The notes beneath the pieces are model-generated. The model was not told the DNA's origin. It saw only the letters and a program-made list of their open reading frames with translations, and searched no databases. Shown here piece after piece: positions 42,401 to 50,802 of a stretch of 59,639 bases of DNA; position 1 is the first letter of the stretch; each line of letters opens with the position of its first letter. A program made the position numbers and the translations under genes. The DNA is from Lachnospiraceae bacterium UBA938 (GTDB lineage Bacteria > Bacillota > Clostridia > Lachnospirales > Lachnospiraceae), in contig DBDG01000044.1 in the NCBI GenBank assembly GCA_002293475.1, positions 1 through 59,639 on the forward strand, in the 5' to 3' direction.

Positions 42401-42749
42401 CGGCATAGGCAATACCGTGGTTTGCTTCGCCCTCCACCTTGCCGCTGTCCCAGACCAGTTCTCCCGCCGCTAGGTCTGCCGCGGATCTGGCGACCATAAC
42501 CTGAAAGGCTTGCTGACCGCGGCCGCTTACCTCAGAAGTATACTGCCAGCTGAAACGGGGACTCAGCACATCCAGCCCCAGCGGATTGACCAGATATTCC
42601 GTCTTCAGATTCCGCACTAAACCGACGGTGCTGCCGGCCGCAAGCTCAGCGGCAGCGTCATCTGGCGGCGTCGCGCGGCCAGTACTGCAACTGGTAAAAA
42701 GTAAACTTATTATTATAAAAACAAATAAAAATAAAGATTTATCCCTCAT
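39426..42749 (-). CDS. alpha-L-rhamnosidase lipoprotein (GH78-like)
   Basis: A secreted, lipid-anchored glycosidase of 1107 residues. The lipobox is ISLLFTSC after a short basic start. Beta-rich domains follow: an N-terminal Ig-like part with NPLGLDVLSPRFSWQY, a carbohydrate-binding-like insert near 170-300, and a second beta domain. The (alpha/alpha)6 catalytic domain starts near 690 with CPQRDERHGWAGDAQVFA, whose Asp and Glu residues are the GH78 hallmark; a C-terminal beta domain ends the protein. It should remove terminal rhamnose from plant or microbial glycans outside the cell. ATG 42749 follows GAGGGCG. No sugar transporter is nearby. Confidence 0.92.
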   Translation of the reverse strand: MRDKSLFLFVFIIISLLFTSCSTGRATPPDDAAAELAAGSTVGLVRNLKTEYLVNPLGLDVLSPRFSWQYTSEVSGRGQQAFQVMVARSAADLAAGELVWDSGKVEGEANHGIAYAGDALESATRYYWKVSIWEDADTVLQSDETAYFETGLLDSGWSNAAFISPPVQEESGDDGSLPAADLAYTISYDICLNDSVAGFVFGADTGVYGRFYLWEVGNTKEGAGFFRLNKVDNNRTEILKEGLLEAVFPDGSVMNGTVIPVKIVVDGNKTVTYIQDIAVADQEIAAGRLGQVGYLQKRGSAVAYLDNIKVVDAAGSLIVQEDFEDEDTIFFPYYHRTVNGMLEMRNGTLLSRRPAAADVSQEKAAPMFRREFVVPDKAIESARLYATALGIYDFRVNGQAITVDLFNPGKLAYNTRLLYRTHDVTEWVVPGENVIGAVLGHGWYDRAVGYTDNWNPWGDRTALLAKLVIRYEDGTEQTVITDEDWKVYENGPVRSDDIYQGEFYDANYEQVGWAEPSFDESSWENAAVGLISERYQEVPIEGRADSPIVCYETLAPVSCTQLADRTYVYDFGKNFSGVCDIQVKGEQGTVIRLRHGEALNQEKMRNQDDQTGSIWTDNLLTAAATDYYVLKGEGMESFRPSFTYHGFRYVQIDFVGNAVIEKVEGIALSSLIERTGTFQSSSPELNQLYETTVNGMWSNFFDNPTDCPQRDERHGWAGDAQVFARTASYHGDVYLFYDKFLRDMRDIQNEDGSYPQMAPRNTGTGWRGIGSPAPNGWGDAGVLITWQLYLQYGDRQIIEDNFSAMCRWVDYLESVSEDYICYQSGYGDHLSLESTPTEISNTAWCAYSAALLAKMADVIGETAAAEQYDQMAGKFREAWQQRYLTDGYRIYGDAQTAYVMGLDFGLFRNVAEEEQAAAFLNEKIVAGDYHPTTGFIGEGRLLAVLSAYGYDETAYALLMQDEYPSWQYAVDRGATTPCEWWNAYEEHEDGTFTLNSSLNHFARGAYASWFYTDILGIWPDETAPGFKRINLRPQIGDGLSYAEGSYESIQGTIKCRWETTETGYRYEVTIPSGATATLYLPGAAGEAQMHELLSGYHQFEVNYADNL

Positions 42750-42825
42750 AAAAATCGCCCTCATTATAATTTACTCGTTATAACTTCCCCTCGTAAAAAC
42801 TTCTTTATGTATCACTAGCCTAAAA

Positions 42826-42877
42826 AAATCCATAAAACAGCCTGTTAAAACATGACGCATGATTCAACAGACTGTTT
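42826..42877 (-). terminator. terminator after tpiA
   Basis: On the minus strand a 12-bp stem with one mismatch-type G-T pair (42835-42846 with 42866-42877) is followed by TTTT and then a run of seven T. It separates tpiA from the rhamnosidase gene. Confidence 0.8.
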
Positions 42878-42930
42878 ATAAGTCATTTGCTATTAAAATA
42901 AGCAGAACAACCGGCCTTACCCAAGGCAAA

Positions 42931-43680
42931 TTACTGATAATTAACTATTTTCCCAAAGTCGGCTTTTAGAGACGCGCCGCCGACCAGACCGCCGTCGATA
43001 TCGGCCTGCGAGAACAGTTCCGCCGCACTGGCTGCCGTGACGGAGCCGCCGTACTGGATACGGGTCGCATCGGCGGTCGTCTGACCATACAGCTCGGCCA
43101 TACAGACACGGATCGCGGCGCAGACTTCCTGAGCCTGTTCCGTGGTCGCCACTTTACCTGTCCCAATCGCCCAGATCGGCTCATAGGCAATGACTGCCGT
43201 AGCCGCCTGTTCTGCTGTAACCCCCTGAAAAGCGATCTTGATCTGCTGGCGGATCCAGTCGATGGTAATGCCCTGCTCTCTCTGGGTCAGGGACTCTCCG
43301 CAGCAGATGATCGGGGTAAGGCCATGTTCAAAGGCCTTAAGTACTTTTTTATTAACGGTTTCATCCGTTTCCGCGAAATACTCTCTTCTTTCAGAATGGC
43401 CGATGATGACATAGCCGACCCCGGCAGCCGTCAGCATCTTAGGAGAGATCTCGCCGGTATAAGCACCGCTGTCTTCAAAATACATGTTTTCGGCACCGAT
43501 GGCAATATTGCTGCCTTTGACCGCCTCAATAGCCGGAATAATATCTATCGCCGGCACGCAGAACACGACATCGGCCTGGTCGGTCGCCACTAAAGGCTTT
43601 AAGGTATTAATTAATTCTACCGCTTCTCCGGGAGTCATGTTCATCTTCCAGTTACCGGCAATAATCTTTCTTCTTTGCAT
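42931..43680 (-). CDS. tpiA: triosephosphate isomerase
   Basis: A TIM-barrel enzyme of 249 residues that interconverts dihydroxyacetone phosphate and glyceraldehyde 3-phosphate. IAGNWKMN holds the catalytic Lys, IGHSERREYF the His electrophile, VIAYEPIWAIGTGKVA the catalytic Glu and flexible loop, and IQYGGSV with GGLVGGASL the phosphate site. AAGGAG precedes ATG 43680. It is third in gap-pgk-tpiA. Confidence 0.98.
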   Translation of the reverse strand: MQRRKIIAGNWKMNMTPGEAVELINTLKPLVATDQADVVFCVPAIDIIPAIEAVKGSNIAIGAENMYFEDSGAYTGEISPKMLTAAGVGYVIIGHSERREYFAETDETVNKKVLKAFEHGLTPIICCGESLTQREQGITIDWIRQQIKIAFQGVTAEQAATAVIAYEPIWAIGTGKVATTEQAQEVCAAIRVCMAELYGQTTADATRIQYGGSVTAASAAELFSQADIDGGLVGGASLKADFGKIVNYQ

Positions 43681-43717
43681 CTTTTATTCTCCTTAATCGG
43701 CAAAATATCCGCCGCCG

Positions 43718-44929
43718 TTATTTTTTATCATTCGCTGCCACTACGCCGGGAAGTTCCTTACCTTCCAAAAATTCCAGCGAAGCTCCGCCGCCGGTAGAAA
43801 TATGCGTCATCTTCGGCCCATATCCCAGCTGGTTGACCGCCGCCGCCGAATCGCCGCCGCCGATTATGGTGGTCGCATCGGTCTCTGCCAGGGATTCCGC
43901 TACGGCAATCGTGCCCTTGGCCAGAACCGGATTCTCAAAGACGCCCATCGGGCCGTTCCATACGACCGTCTTGGCCGATTTTACGGCTTCGGCATATATC
44001 TTGGCCGTTTCAGTTCCGATATCCAGTCCCATCATATCAGCCGGGATGGCATCGGCCTTTACAACGGTGATCTCAACCGGCGCATCAATCGGATTGGGGA
44101 AGTCCTTGGTTATGGTACTGTCCACGGGGAGCAGCAGTTTCTTGCCCAATTTGTCGGCCTTTTCTATCATCTCTTTACAGTAGTCGATCTTCTCATTATC
44201 TACCAGGGAAGTGCCGATTTCATATCCTTTTGCTTTCAGGAAGGTATAGGCCATGCCGCCGCCGATGATCAGGGTATCGCATTTTTCCAGCAGGTTGGCA
44301 ATAACATTGAGCTTATCAGCCACTTTGGCTCCGCCAAGGATAGCAACGAAAGGCCGGACCGGATTCTCCACCGCATTGCCCAGGAAATCAATCTCCTTCT
44401 GCATCAGATATCCGACTGCCGCCACATCGGCCAGACCGGCTACACCGACGTTGGAACAATGAGCGCGGTGGGCAGTACCGAAAGCGTCATTGACAAAGAC
44501 ATCACAGATAGAGGCCAGTTCTTGCGAGAAAGCCTCGCCGTTCTTGGTTTCTTCCGCCCGGTAGCGGGTATTTTCCAGTAAGATGACATCCCCGTCCTGC
44601 ATCGCTTCCACCGCTATCTTAGCATTGGGGCCTACCACTTCGGGATCAGCCGCGAACTTGACTTCCTGGCCCAGCAGTTCGGTTAATTTGCCGGCCACGG
44701 GAGCTAAGGAGAGCTCAGGTTTCGGTTCACCCTTGGGCTTACCCAGATGCGAACAGAGAATGACCTTGCCGCCGTCGGCGACCAGCTTCTTGATGGTCGG
44801 CAGAGCGGCGGTAAGCCGGTTGGTATCGGTGATCACGCCATCTTTCAAGGGTACATTAAAATCGCAGCGGCACAGGACACGTTTTCCGCTTACGTTGATA
44901 TCGTCAACTGATAATTTGTTTAGTCCCAT
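43718..44929 (-). CDS. pgk: phosphoglycerate kinase
   Basis: A 403-residue kinase that makes ATP from 1,3-bisphosphoglycerate. CRCDFNVPLKDG, LCSHLGKPKGE and ENTRYRAEE form the substrate domain; GGAKVADKLNVI, WNGPMGVFE and GGGDSAAAV form the nucleotide domain. GGAGG precedes ATG 44929. It lies between gap and tpiA; a hairpin separates it from gap. Confidence 0.98.
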   Translation of the reverse strand: MGLNKLSVDDINVSGKRVLCRCDFNVPLKDGVITDTNRLTAALPTIKKLVADGGKVILCSHLGKPKGEPKPELSLAPVAGKLTELLGQEVKFAADPEVVGPNAKIAVEAMQDGDVILLENTRYRAEETKNGEAFSQELASICDVFVNDAFGTAHRAHCSNVGVAGLADVAAVGYLMQKEIDFLGNAVENPVRPFVAILGGAKVADKLNVIANLLEKCDTLIIGGGMAYTFLKAKGYEIGTSLVDNEKIDYCKEMIEKADKLGKKLLLPVDSTITKDFPNPIDAPVEITVVKADAIPADMMGLDIGTETAKIYAEAVKSAKTVVWNGPMGVFENPVLAKGTIAVAESLAETDATTIIGGGDSAAAVNQLGYGPKMTHISTGGGASLEFLEGKELPGVVAANDKK

Positions 44930-44967
44930 ATTACTTCCTCCATTTTATTTATAATGATTCATCTAAA

Positions 44968-44995
44968 CAGGGTCCGGCCCAAAGACCGGACCCTG
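44968..44995 (-). terminator. intercistronic hairpin between gap and pgk
   Basis: CAGGGTCCGG and CCGGACCCTG form a perfect 10-bp stem around eight bases, just after the gap stop. The T tract that follows (TTTAGAT) is weak. It may act as a partial terminator or stabilise gap mRNA so that gap is made in excess of pgk. Confidence 0.6.
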
Positions 44996-45010
44996 ACAGG
45001 TCAACTAATG

Positions 45011-46024
45011 TTATGCCAGTTCAGCAAAGTATTTGATGGTCCTGACCATCTGGCTGGTATAGCTGTTCTCATTGTCATACCAAGACACAACCTGAACCAA
45101 AGAATTGCCGTCGGCCATCGGAGAGGCCATCGTCTGGGTTGCATCAAATAAGGAGCCATAGGTAACGCCGACTACGTCACCGGATACGATCTCTTCTTCA
45201 GTATAGCCAAAAGATTCATCGGCAGCAGCTTTCATGGCAGCATTGATCTGATCCTTGGTTACGTTACCCTTCACTACGGCTACCAGGATGGTGGTGGAAC
45301 CTGTCGGGGTGGGGACACGCTGCGCGGAACCGATCAGCTTGCCGTTCAGTTCAGGAATAACCAGACCGATCGCTTTCGCCGCTCCGGTAGAGTTAGGAAC
45401 GATATTGCAGGCCGCGGCCCGGGCTCTCCGCAGGTCGCCCTTAGGATGAGGACCGTCTAGGGTCATCTGGTCACCGGTATAAGCATGTACGGTGGTCATG
45501 ATGCCGGACTGAACCTCGGCTAAGTCATTTAACGCTTTCGCCATCGGCGCCAGACAGTTGGTGGTACATGAAGCAGCAGAAATCACGGTATCATCCGCTT
45601 TCAGGATGTCATGGTTGACATTGAAGACAACCGTCGGCAGGTCGTTGCCGGCCGGGGCGGAAATAACTACCTTCTTGGCTCCGGCTGTGATATGGGCGGA
45701 AGCTTTGTCTTTAGAAGCAAAGAATCCGGTACACTCCAGAACGACATCTACATCCAGGTCTTTCCAAGGAAGATCTTTAGGATCTCTTTGGGCATAGATC
45801 TTGATCGTCTGGCCGTCTACTGTGATTGAATCTTCACCTGCCGTAACTTTATCCGCTAAAGCATATCTTCCCTGTGCCGAATCATATTTCAGCAAATGTG
45901 CCAGCATCTTGGGGCTTGTTAAATCATTGATTGCCACTACTTCGTATCCGGCGGCACCGAACATCTGTCTGAATGCCAGACGACCGATCCGGCCAAAACC
46001 GTTAATTGCTACTTTTACTGCCAT
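45011..46024 (-). CDS. gap: glyceraldehyde-3-phosphate dehydrogenase
   Basis: NAD-dependent glycolytic dehydrogenase of 337 residues. INGFGRIGRLAFRQM is the dinucleotide fold start, ASCTTNCLAP holds the catalytic Cys, and VVSWYDNENSYTSQMV is the conserved C-terminal stretch. AGGAGG precedes ATG 46024. It heads gap-pgk-tpiA with a promoter directly upstream. Confidence 0.98.
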   Translation of the reverse strand: MAVKVAINGFGRIGRLAFRQMFGAAGYEVVAINDLTSPKMLAHLLKYDSAQGRYALADKVTAGEDSITVDGQTIKIYAQRDPKDLPWKDLDVDVVLECTGFFASKDKASAHITAGAKKVVISAPAGNDLPTVVFNVNHDILKADDTVISAASCTTNCLAPMAKALNDLAEVQSGIMTTVHAYTGDQMTLDGPHPKGDLRRARAAACNIVPNSTGAAKAIGLVIPELNGKLIGSAQRVPTPTGSTTILVAVVKGNVTKDQINAAMKAAADESFGYTEEEIVSGDVVGVTYGSLFDATQTMASPMADGNSLVQVVSWYDNENSYTSQMVRTIKYFAELA

Positions 46025-46069
46025 TATCGTTTCCTCCTAGAATTGTTGTTTATTTTAATCAGCATGGAT

Positions 46070-46098
46070 ATTTTACCTAATTTGTCCAGAAAATACAA
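46070..46098 (-). promoter_or_regulatory. promoter of gap-pgk-tpiA
   Basis: On the minus strand TTGTAT (46093-46098) and TAAAAT (46070-46075) are 17 bases apart, about 45 bases upstream of the gap start. No clear CggR-like operator was identified. Confidence 0.55.
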
Positions 46099-46273
46099 GG
46101 TGTAAATTAAAAATAATTGTCTTTTATGAGATTTTTAACAGTTAATTTATTATTAGGTAAAAGATATGGTAAATAAAGGTATCATGTGCTAAAATTTGAA
46201 GGAAAAGGCGGTAGTATCAATATGGTTTTACGGGTATATGATTATTCTGAGTATTAGGGCAAGGAGGAGCGAC

Positions 46274-47092
46274 ATGGGGATTTTAGCGGATTGTCATTTA
46301 CATTCATCTTTTTCAGGGGATTCTGTTACTGATATGGCAGTCATGATCGGCAGAGGAAGGGAACTGGGGCTTAGGGAAATGTGCTTTACTGAGCATATGG
46401 ACATTAGTTTCCCGGTTACGGAGACGCATCCGGCTGATTATTTTGTGGTTAATACTGACTCTTATCTATATGATGTGATTCGCTGCCGTGAAAAATATGC
46501 GGATCAAATTAAGATAAGTTTTGGCATTGAACTGGGGCTTCAGCCTCATTTGTCCAAGGAACTGGCGGCCTATGTGAGAGCCTATGACTTTGATTTTGTG
46601 ATAGGATCCTCGCATCTTTGCCACGGAAAAGATCCTTATCTGGATAGTTTTTATATGGGAAGGGATACTAAAGAGGCTTATATGGAGTACTTTGTTTCGA
46701 TATTGGAGAATATTAAAGGCTTCATTGATTTTGACGTCTATGGCCATCTTGATTATGTTGTCCGCTATGGGCCGGCTCACGATGCGGATTACCATTATGC
46801 GGATTACCGGGATGTCCTGGATGAAATCCTAAGCGGTCTGGTCAAACTGGAAAAAGGCTTGGAAATAAATACCGGGGCGCTCCGGTACCAGCTGCGAGAG
46901 CCGCACCCTAGTAGTGCGATTATTAAGCGCTTCCGTGAACTGGGTGGAGAGATCGTTACGGTCGGGTCGGATGCCCATTCCGCCAAAGATATCGCTTCCG
47001 GCTTTGATATTGCGGCGGCTGTTTTACAAGAATGTGGGTTCAAGTATTATGCCACATTTGAAAAACGAACGGCTAAATTCCACAAATTCTAG
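46274..47092 (+). CDS. hisK: PHP-domain histidinol-phosphatase
   Basis: A 272-residue metal-dependent phosphatase of the PHP superfamily, HisJ/HisK type, which dephosphorylates histidinol phosphate in histidine synthesis. Metal ligands are seen in DCHLHSSFSGDS, TEHMD, IGSSHLCHG, GHLDYVVRY and VGSDAHS. The start is ATG 46274 behind AAGGAGG; the frame is open to 46196. No other his gene is adjacent. Another phosphoester substrate is possible because PHP proteins are diverse. Confidence 0.86.
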   Translation: MGILADCHLHSSFSGDSVTDMAVMIGRGRELGLREMCFTEHMDISFPVTETHPADYFVVNTDSYLYDVIRCREKYADQIKISFGIELGLQPHLSKELAAYVRAYDFDFVIGSSHLCHGKDPYLDSFYMGRDTKEAYMEYFVSILENIKGFIDFDVYGHLDYVVRYGPAHDADYHYADYRDVLDEILSGLVKLEKGLEINTGALRYQLREPHPSSAIIKRFRELGGEIVTVGSDAHSAKDIASGFDIAAAVLQECGFKYYATFEKRTAKFHKF

Positions 47093-47117
47093 CAGGCTTA
47101 CAGTAAGGGCAAGAAGA

Positions 47118-47142
47118 CGCTGACCGCTTAAGCCAGTCAGCG
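47118..47142. terminator. hairpin between convergent genes
   Basis: CGCTGAC and GTCAGCG form a 7-bp stem around 11 bases between the histidinol-phosphatase and acetyltransferase stops. On the minus strand it is followed by TCTTCTT. A weak bidirectional terminator is plausible. Confidence 0.45.
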
Positions 47143-47164
47143 ATGGCAAAAATCACGGTAGTCG

Positions 47165-47713
47165 CTATAAGATATTGGTAAGTTCCCATTCCGCTCTGGT
47201 GATGCAGGTAATATGCTCTGTACGGATATCGTTCATCAGCGGCCATGCGACATCTTTAAGCGTAAACTGATAACGGAAACCACATTTTTCCTGGACGCGC
47301 CGCGATTTTTCATTACCGTCAAAATAACCGCACCATATTCTTTTCACTTGTAAGACTTCAAAGCCATACCTTACTAGGTTACGTACCGCCTCCGGAATCA
47401 GTCCCTGTCCCCAGAACGGCATTCCGATCCAATAACCGATCTCCGCTTCATCCGGCGCTATCTTAATGTTAGCCCTATCTCCGATCAGCAACCCGATACT
47501 GCCGATTGCCCGGTTGTCCTGCTTCAGGCAGACGGCATAGGTTTCCGGAACAGCCAGAACATTTTCGATGATTTCCCTGCTGTTCTCCACGCTGGTATGA
47601 ACCGGCCAGCCGGCCACCGGCCCGATCAGTGGCTCCGTGGCATATTCATACAGAGCTTCGGCATCTTCCCTGACCCAGGGGCGCAAAAACAGTCTTTTTG
47701 TTTCAATTATCAT
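47165..47713 (-). CDS. GNAT-family N-acetyltransferase (RimJ/RimL type)
   Basis: A 182-residue acetyltransferase. It opens with ETKRLFLRPWVREDAEALYEYA, the usual start of the RimJ/RimL group, and has EIGYWIGMPFWGQGLIPEA, whose QGLIPEA matches the acetyl-CoA loop, and NEKSRRVQEKCGF near the end. The acceptor (ribosomal protein N-terminus or small molecule) is unknown. The start is ATG 47713 behind AAGGAG; the frame is open to 47836. It follows mnmA on the same strand. Confidence 0.92.
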   Translation of the reverse strand: MIIETKRLFLRPWVREDAEALYEYATEPLIGPVAGWPVHTSVENSREIIENVLAVPETYAVCLKQDNRAIGSIGLLIGDRANIKIAPDEAEIGYWIGMPFWGQGLIPEAVRNLVRYGFEVLQVKRIWCGYFDGNEKSRRVQEKCGFRYQFTLKDVAWPLMNDIRTEHITCITRAEWELTNIL

Positions 47714-47835
47714 GTGTGTTCTCCTTACAAGTGACTTGTCGCTTATTCTGCTATCAATTACTATGATACCAAGGCAAAAGGTCATGTTTTTCATGCTTAG
47801 ATAACATGAAGTGTGTAATATCCATAGTATCAACA

Positions 47836-48879
47836 TCAGATTATGGTGCCGCCACCCAGTATATAGTCCCCATCATAAAACACCACTGCCTGTCCGGGGG
47901 TGACGGCTCTTACCGGCTCCTCAAAGCGGCACTGGATTTCATCAGCTCCGGTACGTTCTATGATAGCGGGGGCGCCGCTGTGCGCGTAGCGGATTTTGGC
48001 CTTTACCTTCTTGGGTTCCAATACATCGTCCATCCCCATAAAATTCAGCTGGTTGCAGCGTAGTGAAACGGAAAAAACATCCTCCTCCTCACCGATTACT
48101 ACTTCATTGACCGCCGGGCGTATTTCGCTGACAAAGATACGGCGTCCCAGCGCAATGGAGAGTCCCCGGCGCTGGCCGACCGTGTAGTGGGTAATGCCTT
48201 TATGAGTCCCCAGTATCTCCCCGTCTTTGGTTACAAAATTCCCCGGAGGGGGAAGCCTGTCCCCGGCTTCTTGCCTGATAAACCCGGTATGGTCGTCGTC
48301 CGGTACAAAGCATATCTCCTGGCTATCAGGCTTATGCGCCACCGGAAGCCCTGCTCCTTCTGCCATCCGGCGGATCGCTTCCTTGTTATATTCTCCTGCC
48401 GGCATCAAAGTATGCGCCAGCTGGAACTGCGTCAGCTTATACAGCGCATAAGTCTGATCTTTGGCTGCCGTAACTGAATTGCGGATGGCATAACGTCCGT
48501 TCGGCAGTCTGCCGATCCTGGCATAATGGCCGGTAGCTATGTAGTCTGCCCCGATATCGGCCGCCTTTTTTAGCAAGGATTCCCATTTGACATGACGATT
48601 ACAGACAACACAGGGGTTCGGTGTCCTGCCCCGCAAATACTCCGACACAAAATAGTCAATGACTTTTTCTTTGAATTCAGGCCGGAAATCAACTACATAA
48701 TAGGGAATATCCAAGGCCTTGGCAACCTTACCGGCATCCGTACCGCCGGGCTCCGTTCCGTCCGGCCAGATCCGCATGGTCACCCCGATCACTTCATATC
48801 CTTGTTCTTTTAACAACAATGCGGCCACGGAAGAATCCACTCCTCCCGACATACCGACGATTACCTTTTTCTTATTCAT
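47836..48879 (-). CDS. mnmA: tRNA 2-thiouridylase MnmA
   Basis: MnmA places sulfur on U34 of tRNA-Lys, Glu and Gln using ATP and persulfide from a cysteine desulfurase. The 347 residues have the PP-loop GMSGGVDSSVAALLL, NPCVVCNRHVKW with the first catalytic Cys and SQEICFVPDDDH with the second, followed by the C-terminal barrel with YTVGQRRGLSIALG. It lies downstream of nifS and nifU, the likely sulfur donors. AAGGGAG is close before ATG 48879. Confidence 0.97.
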   Translation of the reverse strand: MNKKKVIVGMSGGVDSSVAALLLKEQGYEVIGVTMRIWPDGTEPGGTDAGKVAKALDIPYYVVDFRPEFKEKVIDYFVSEYLRGRTPNPCVVCNRHVKWESLLKKAADIGADYIATGHYARIGRLPNGRYAIRNSVTAAKDQTYALYKLTQFQLAHTLMPAGEYNKEAIRRMAEGAGLPVAHKPDSQEICFVPDDDHTGFIRQEAGDRLPPPGNFVTKDGEILGTHKGITHYTVGQRRGLSIALGRRIFVSEIRPAVNEVVIGEEEDVFSVSLRCNQLNFMGMDDVLEPKKVKAKIRYAHSGAPAIIERTGADEIQCRFEEPVRAVTPGQAVVFYDGDYILGGGTII

Positions 48880-48911
48880 GCTCCCTTTAACATCTTAGAG
48901 TCAACAGCCCT

Positions 48912-49349
48912 CTAATATTCTTCCTCCGCTTCCTCTTCCCCGATATCCGTCTTCGGCTTTTCCAGCCCTTCAATTACAATCCCGTGCTTCTGCGCATAAT
49001 CCCACAGCGCGGCATGGATTCCCTCCTCAGCCAGCAATGAACAGTGTACCTTGACCGGCGGCAGCCCATCCAGTGCCTCCATCACGGCCTGATTGGTCAC
49101 CTGTAATGCCTCTTGAACCGTTTTTCCTCTTACCAGTTCTGTCGCCATACTGCTGGTGGCCACCGCCGCCCCGCAGCCAAATGTCTTGAACTTGCAGTCC
49201 TGTATCACCCCGGCTTCATCAATATCAAGGTAAATCCGCATAATATCGCCGCACTTGGCATTACCGACCGTGCCGATGCCGCTGGCGTCTTCTATTTCTC
49301 CCATATTACGGGGATTCTGAAAATGATCCATTACTTTTTCTGTATACAT
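48912..49349 (-). CDS. nifU: iron-sulfur cluster scaffold NifU/IscU
   Basis: A 145-residue scaffold on which clusters are built. The three conserved Cys appear in GNAKCGD, KTFGCGAAVATSSM and VKVHCSLLAEEG. It lacks the extra ferredoxin and NifU C-terminal domains, so it is IscU-like. GGAGG precedes ATG 49349. It follows nifS by 74 bases with a hairpin between them, and the pair presumably works together. Confidence 0.95.
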   Translation of the reverse strand: MYTEKVMDHFQNPRNMGEIEDASGIGTVGNAKCGDIMRIYLDIDEAGVIQDCKFKTFGCGAAVATSSMATELVRGKTVQEALQVTNQAVMEALDGLPPVKVHCSLLAEEGIHAALWDYAQKHGIVIEGLEKPKTDIGEEEAEEEY

Positions 49350-49388
49350 AGTGCTCCTCCTGATGGTGCTGATTTACCAAAACTGTAC

Positions 49389-49423
49389 CCGCTGATATCA
49401 TAACTGGTTATCATATCCAGCGG
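49389..49423 (-). other. intercistronic hairpin between nifS and nifU
   Basis: The arms 49389-49404 and 49407-49423 pair almost fully, with one bulge and one mismatch. It begins directly after the nifS stop. There is no strong T run, so mRNA stabilisation or partial termination is likelier than full termination. Confidence 0.6.
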
Positions 49424-50608
49424 CTATTTTTGTTTCTTCATAAAATCATCATATAATGGTGACATATCCCGTAAATCCTTCACTGCTTCTTTAATCGCAT
49501 CCACTACGATGTCCATCTCTGCCTGCGTGTTCTCCGCATTTAAGGTCAGGCGCAACGAACCGTGGGCAATCTCGTGCGGCAGGCCGATGGCCAGCAGCAC
49601 ATGTGACGGATCCAGCGAGCCTGAGGTACAGGCCGAACCGCTGGAAGCACAGATCCCTTTACTGTCCAGCTTAATAAGCAGACCTTCCCCCTCAATAAAC
49701 CTAAAGCTGAAATTAACATTATTTGGCAGCCGCTTCACCCGGTCACCATTCAAGCGGCAATAAGGTATCTCCGCCGATATTCTGTCGATCAGATGATCAC
49801 GGAGCTGACTTTCCTTGACCCCGTTTTCCTCCATATGTTCTATTGCCCTTTTTGCCGCCGCCCCTAGACCGACGATGCCGGGAACATTTTCGGTTCCGGC
49901 ACGTCTGCTCCGTTCCTGACCGCCTCCGTGTATAAAGGAACGAAGCTTAAGCCCCTGACGGATATAAAGAAAACCGCTCCCTTTCGGCCCGTTTAATTTG
50001 TGGCCGCTGGCATTAAGCAAGTCAATATGGCACTCATCCACATCAATCGGCAGATGCCCGTAAGCCTGCACCGCATCGGTATGAAAAATCACGCCTTTTT
50101 CATGAGCAATGTCCCCAATCTCCTTGACAGGCTGAACAGTACCGATCTCGTTATTAGCAAACATCACCGAAATCAGGATCGTATCCGGACGTATGGCTTT
50201 CTTAAGCTCATCCAGCTTAATGATGCCATTTTCATCCACACCGACATAGGTTACCTGATAGCCTTTCTTTTCCAGATACCGGCAGGTATGTAGCACAGCG
50301 TGATGCTCTATGGCCGAGGTAATAATATGTTTGCCTTTGCACTCATAGGCATCCGCTGTCGCCTTGATCGCCCAGTTAACTGCCTCCGTTCCCCCGCCAG
50401 TAAAATAAATCTCATTGCTCTTCGCCTTCAGGCTCGCCGCTATCACTTCCCTAGCCTCAACTACTGCTTTCCGGGCAGCCGCTCCCACGGAATAATGTTC
50501 ACTGCTGGGATTGCCATAATACTCGGTAAAATAAGGCATCATGGCTTCCAGAATCTCCGGCGCCATTTTGGTAGTCGCCGCATTATCCATATATATTGTT
50601 TGATTCAT
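49424..50608 (-). CDS. nifS: cysteine desulfurase (NifS/IscS)
   Basis: A PLP enzyme of 394 residues that takes sulfur from cysteine for clusters and tRNA thiolation. MDNAATTKMAPEIL and GNPSSEHYSVG open the protein. ASGHKLNGPKGSGFLYI carries the PLP Lys, and GICASSGSACTSGSLDPSHVL carries the catalytic Cys on its mobile loop. AAAGGAG precedes ATG 50608. It heads nifS-nifU-mnmA and has a strong promoter; an Rrf2/IscR gene is not adjacent. Confidence 0.96.
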   Translation of the reverse strand: MNQTIYMDNAATTKMAPEILEAMMPYFTEYYGNPSSEHYSVGAAARKAVVEAREVIAASLKAKSNEIYFTGGGTEAVNWAIKATADAYECKGKHIITSAIEHHAVLHTCRYLEKKGYQVTYVGVDENGIIKLDELKKAIRPDTILISVMFANNEIGTVQPVKEIGDIAHEKGVIFHTDAVQAYGHLPIDVDECHIDLLNASGHKLNGPKGSGFLYIRQGLKLRSFIHGGGQERSRRAGTENVPGIVGLGAAAKRAIEHMEENGVKESQLRDHLIDRISAEIPYCRLNGDRVKRLPNNVNFSFRFIEGEGLLIKLDSKGICASSGSACTSGSLDPSHVLLAIGLPHEIAHGSLRLTLNAENTQAEMDIVVDAIKEAVKDLRDMSPLYDDFMKKQK

Positions 50609-50657
50609 ATATTACTCCTTTTAATTCCTAGTATCCCACTACGAATATGGTAGTTTC

Positions 50658-50686
50658 AATATATCACCGATGTCTTTGTTTGTCAA
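50658..50686 (-). promoter_or_regulatory. promoter of nifS-nifU-mnmA
   Basis: On the minus strand TTGACA (50681-50686, perfect) and TATATT (50658-50663) are 17 bases apart, about 50 bases upstream of nifS. Confidence 0.75.
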
Positions 50687-50802
50687 CATCAAACATGAGA
50701 ATCAATGCCGCGCAATATTTATCGATAATTATGAGGATGATTTGCATTTTTCTGCCTGCCTCCTCGTAAGAGGGAGTGTTTAAAATGTTCTTTATTTTCC
50801 CA

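Noticed and set aside
43802..44581. A 259-codon plus-strand frame
   Set aside because: It is antisense to pgk, which has all its motifs.
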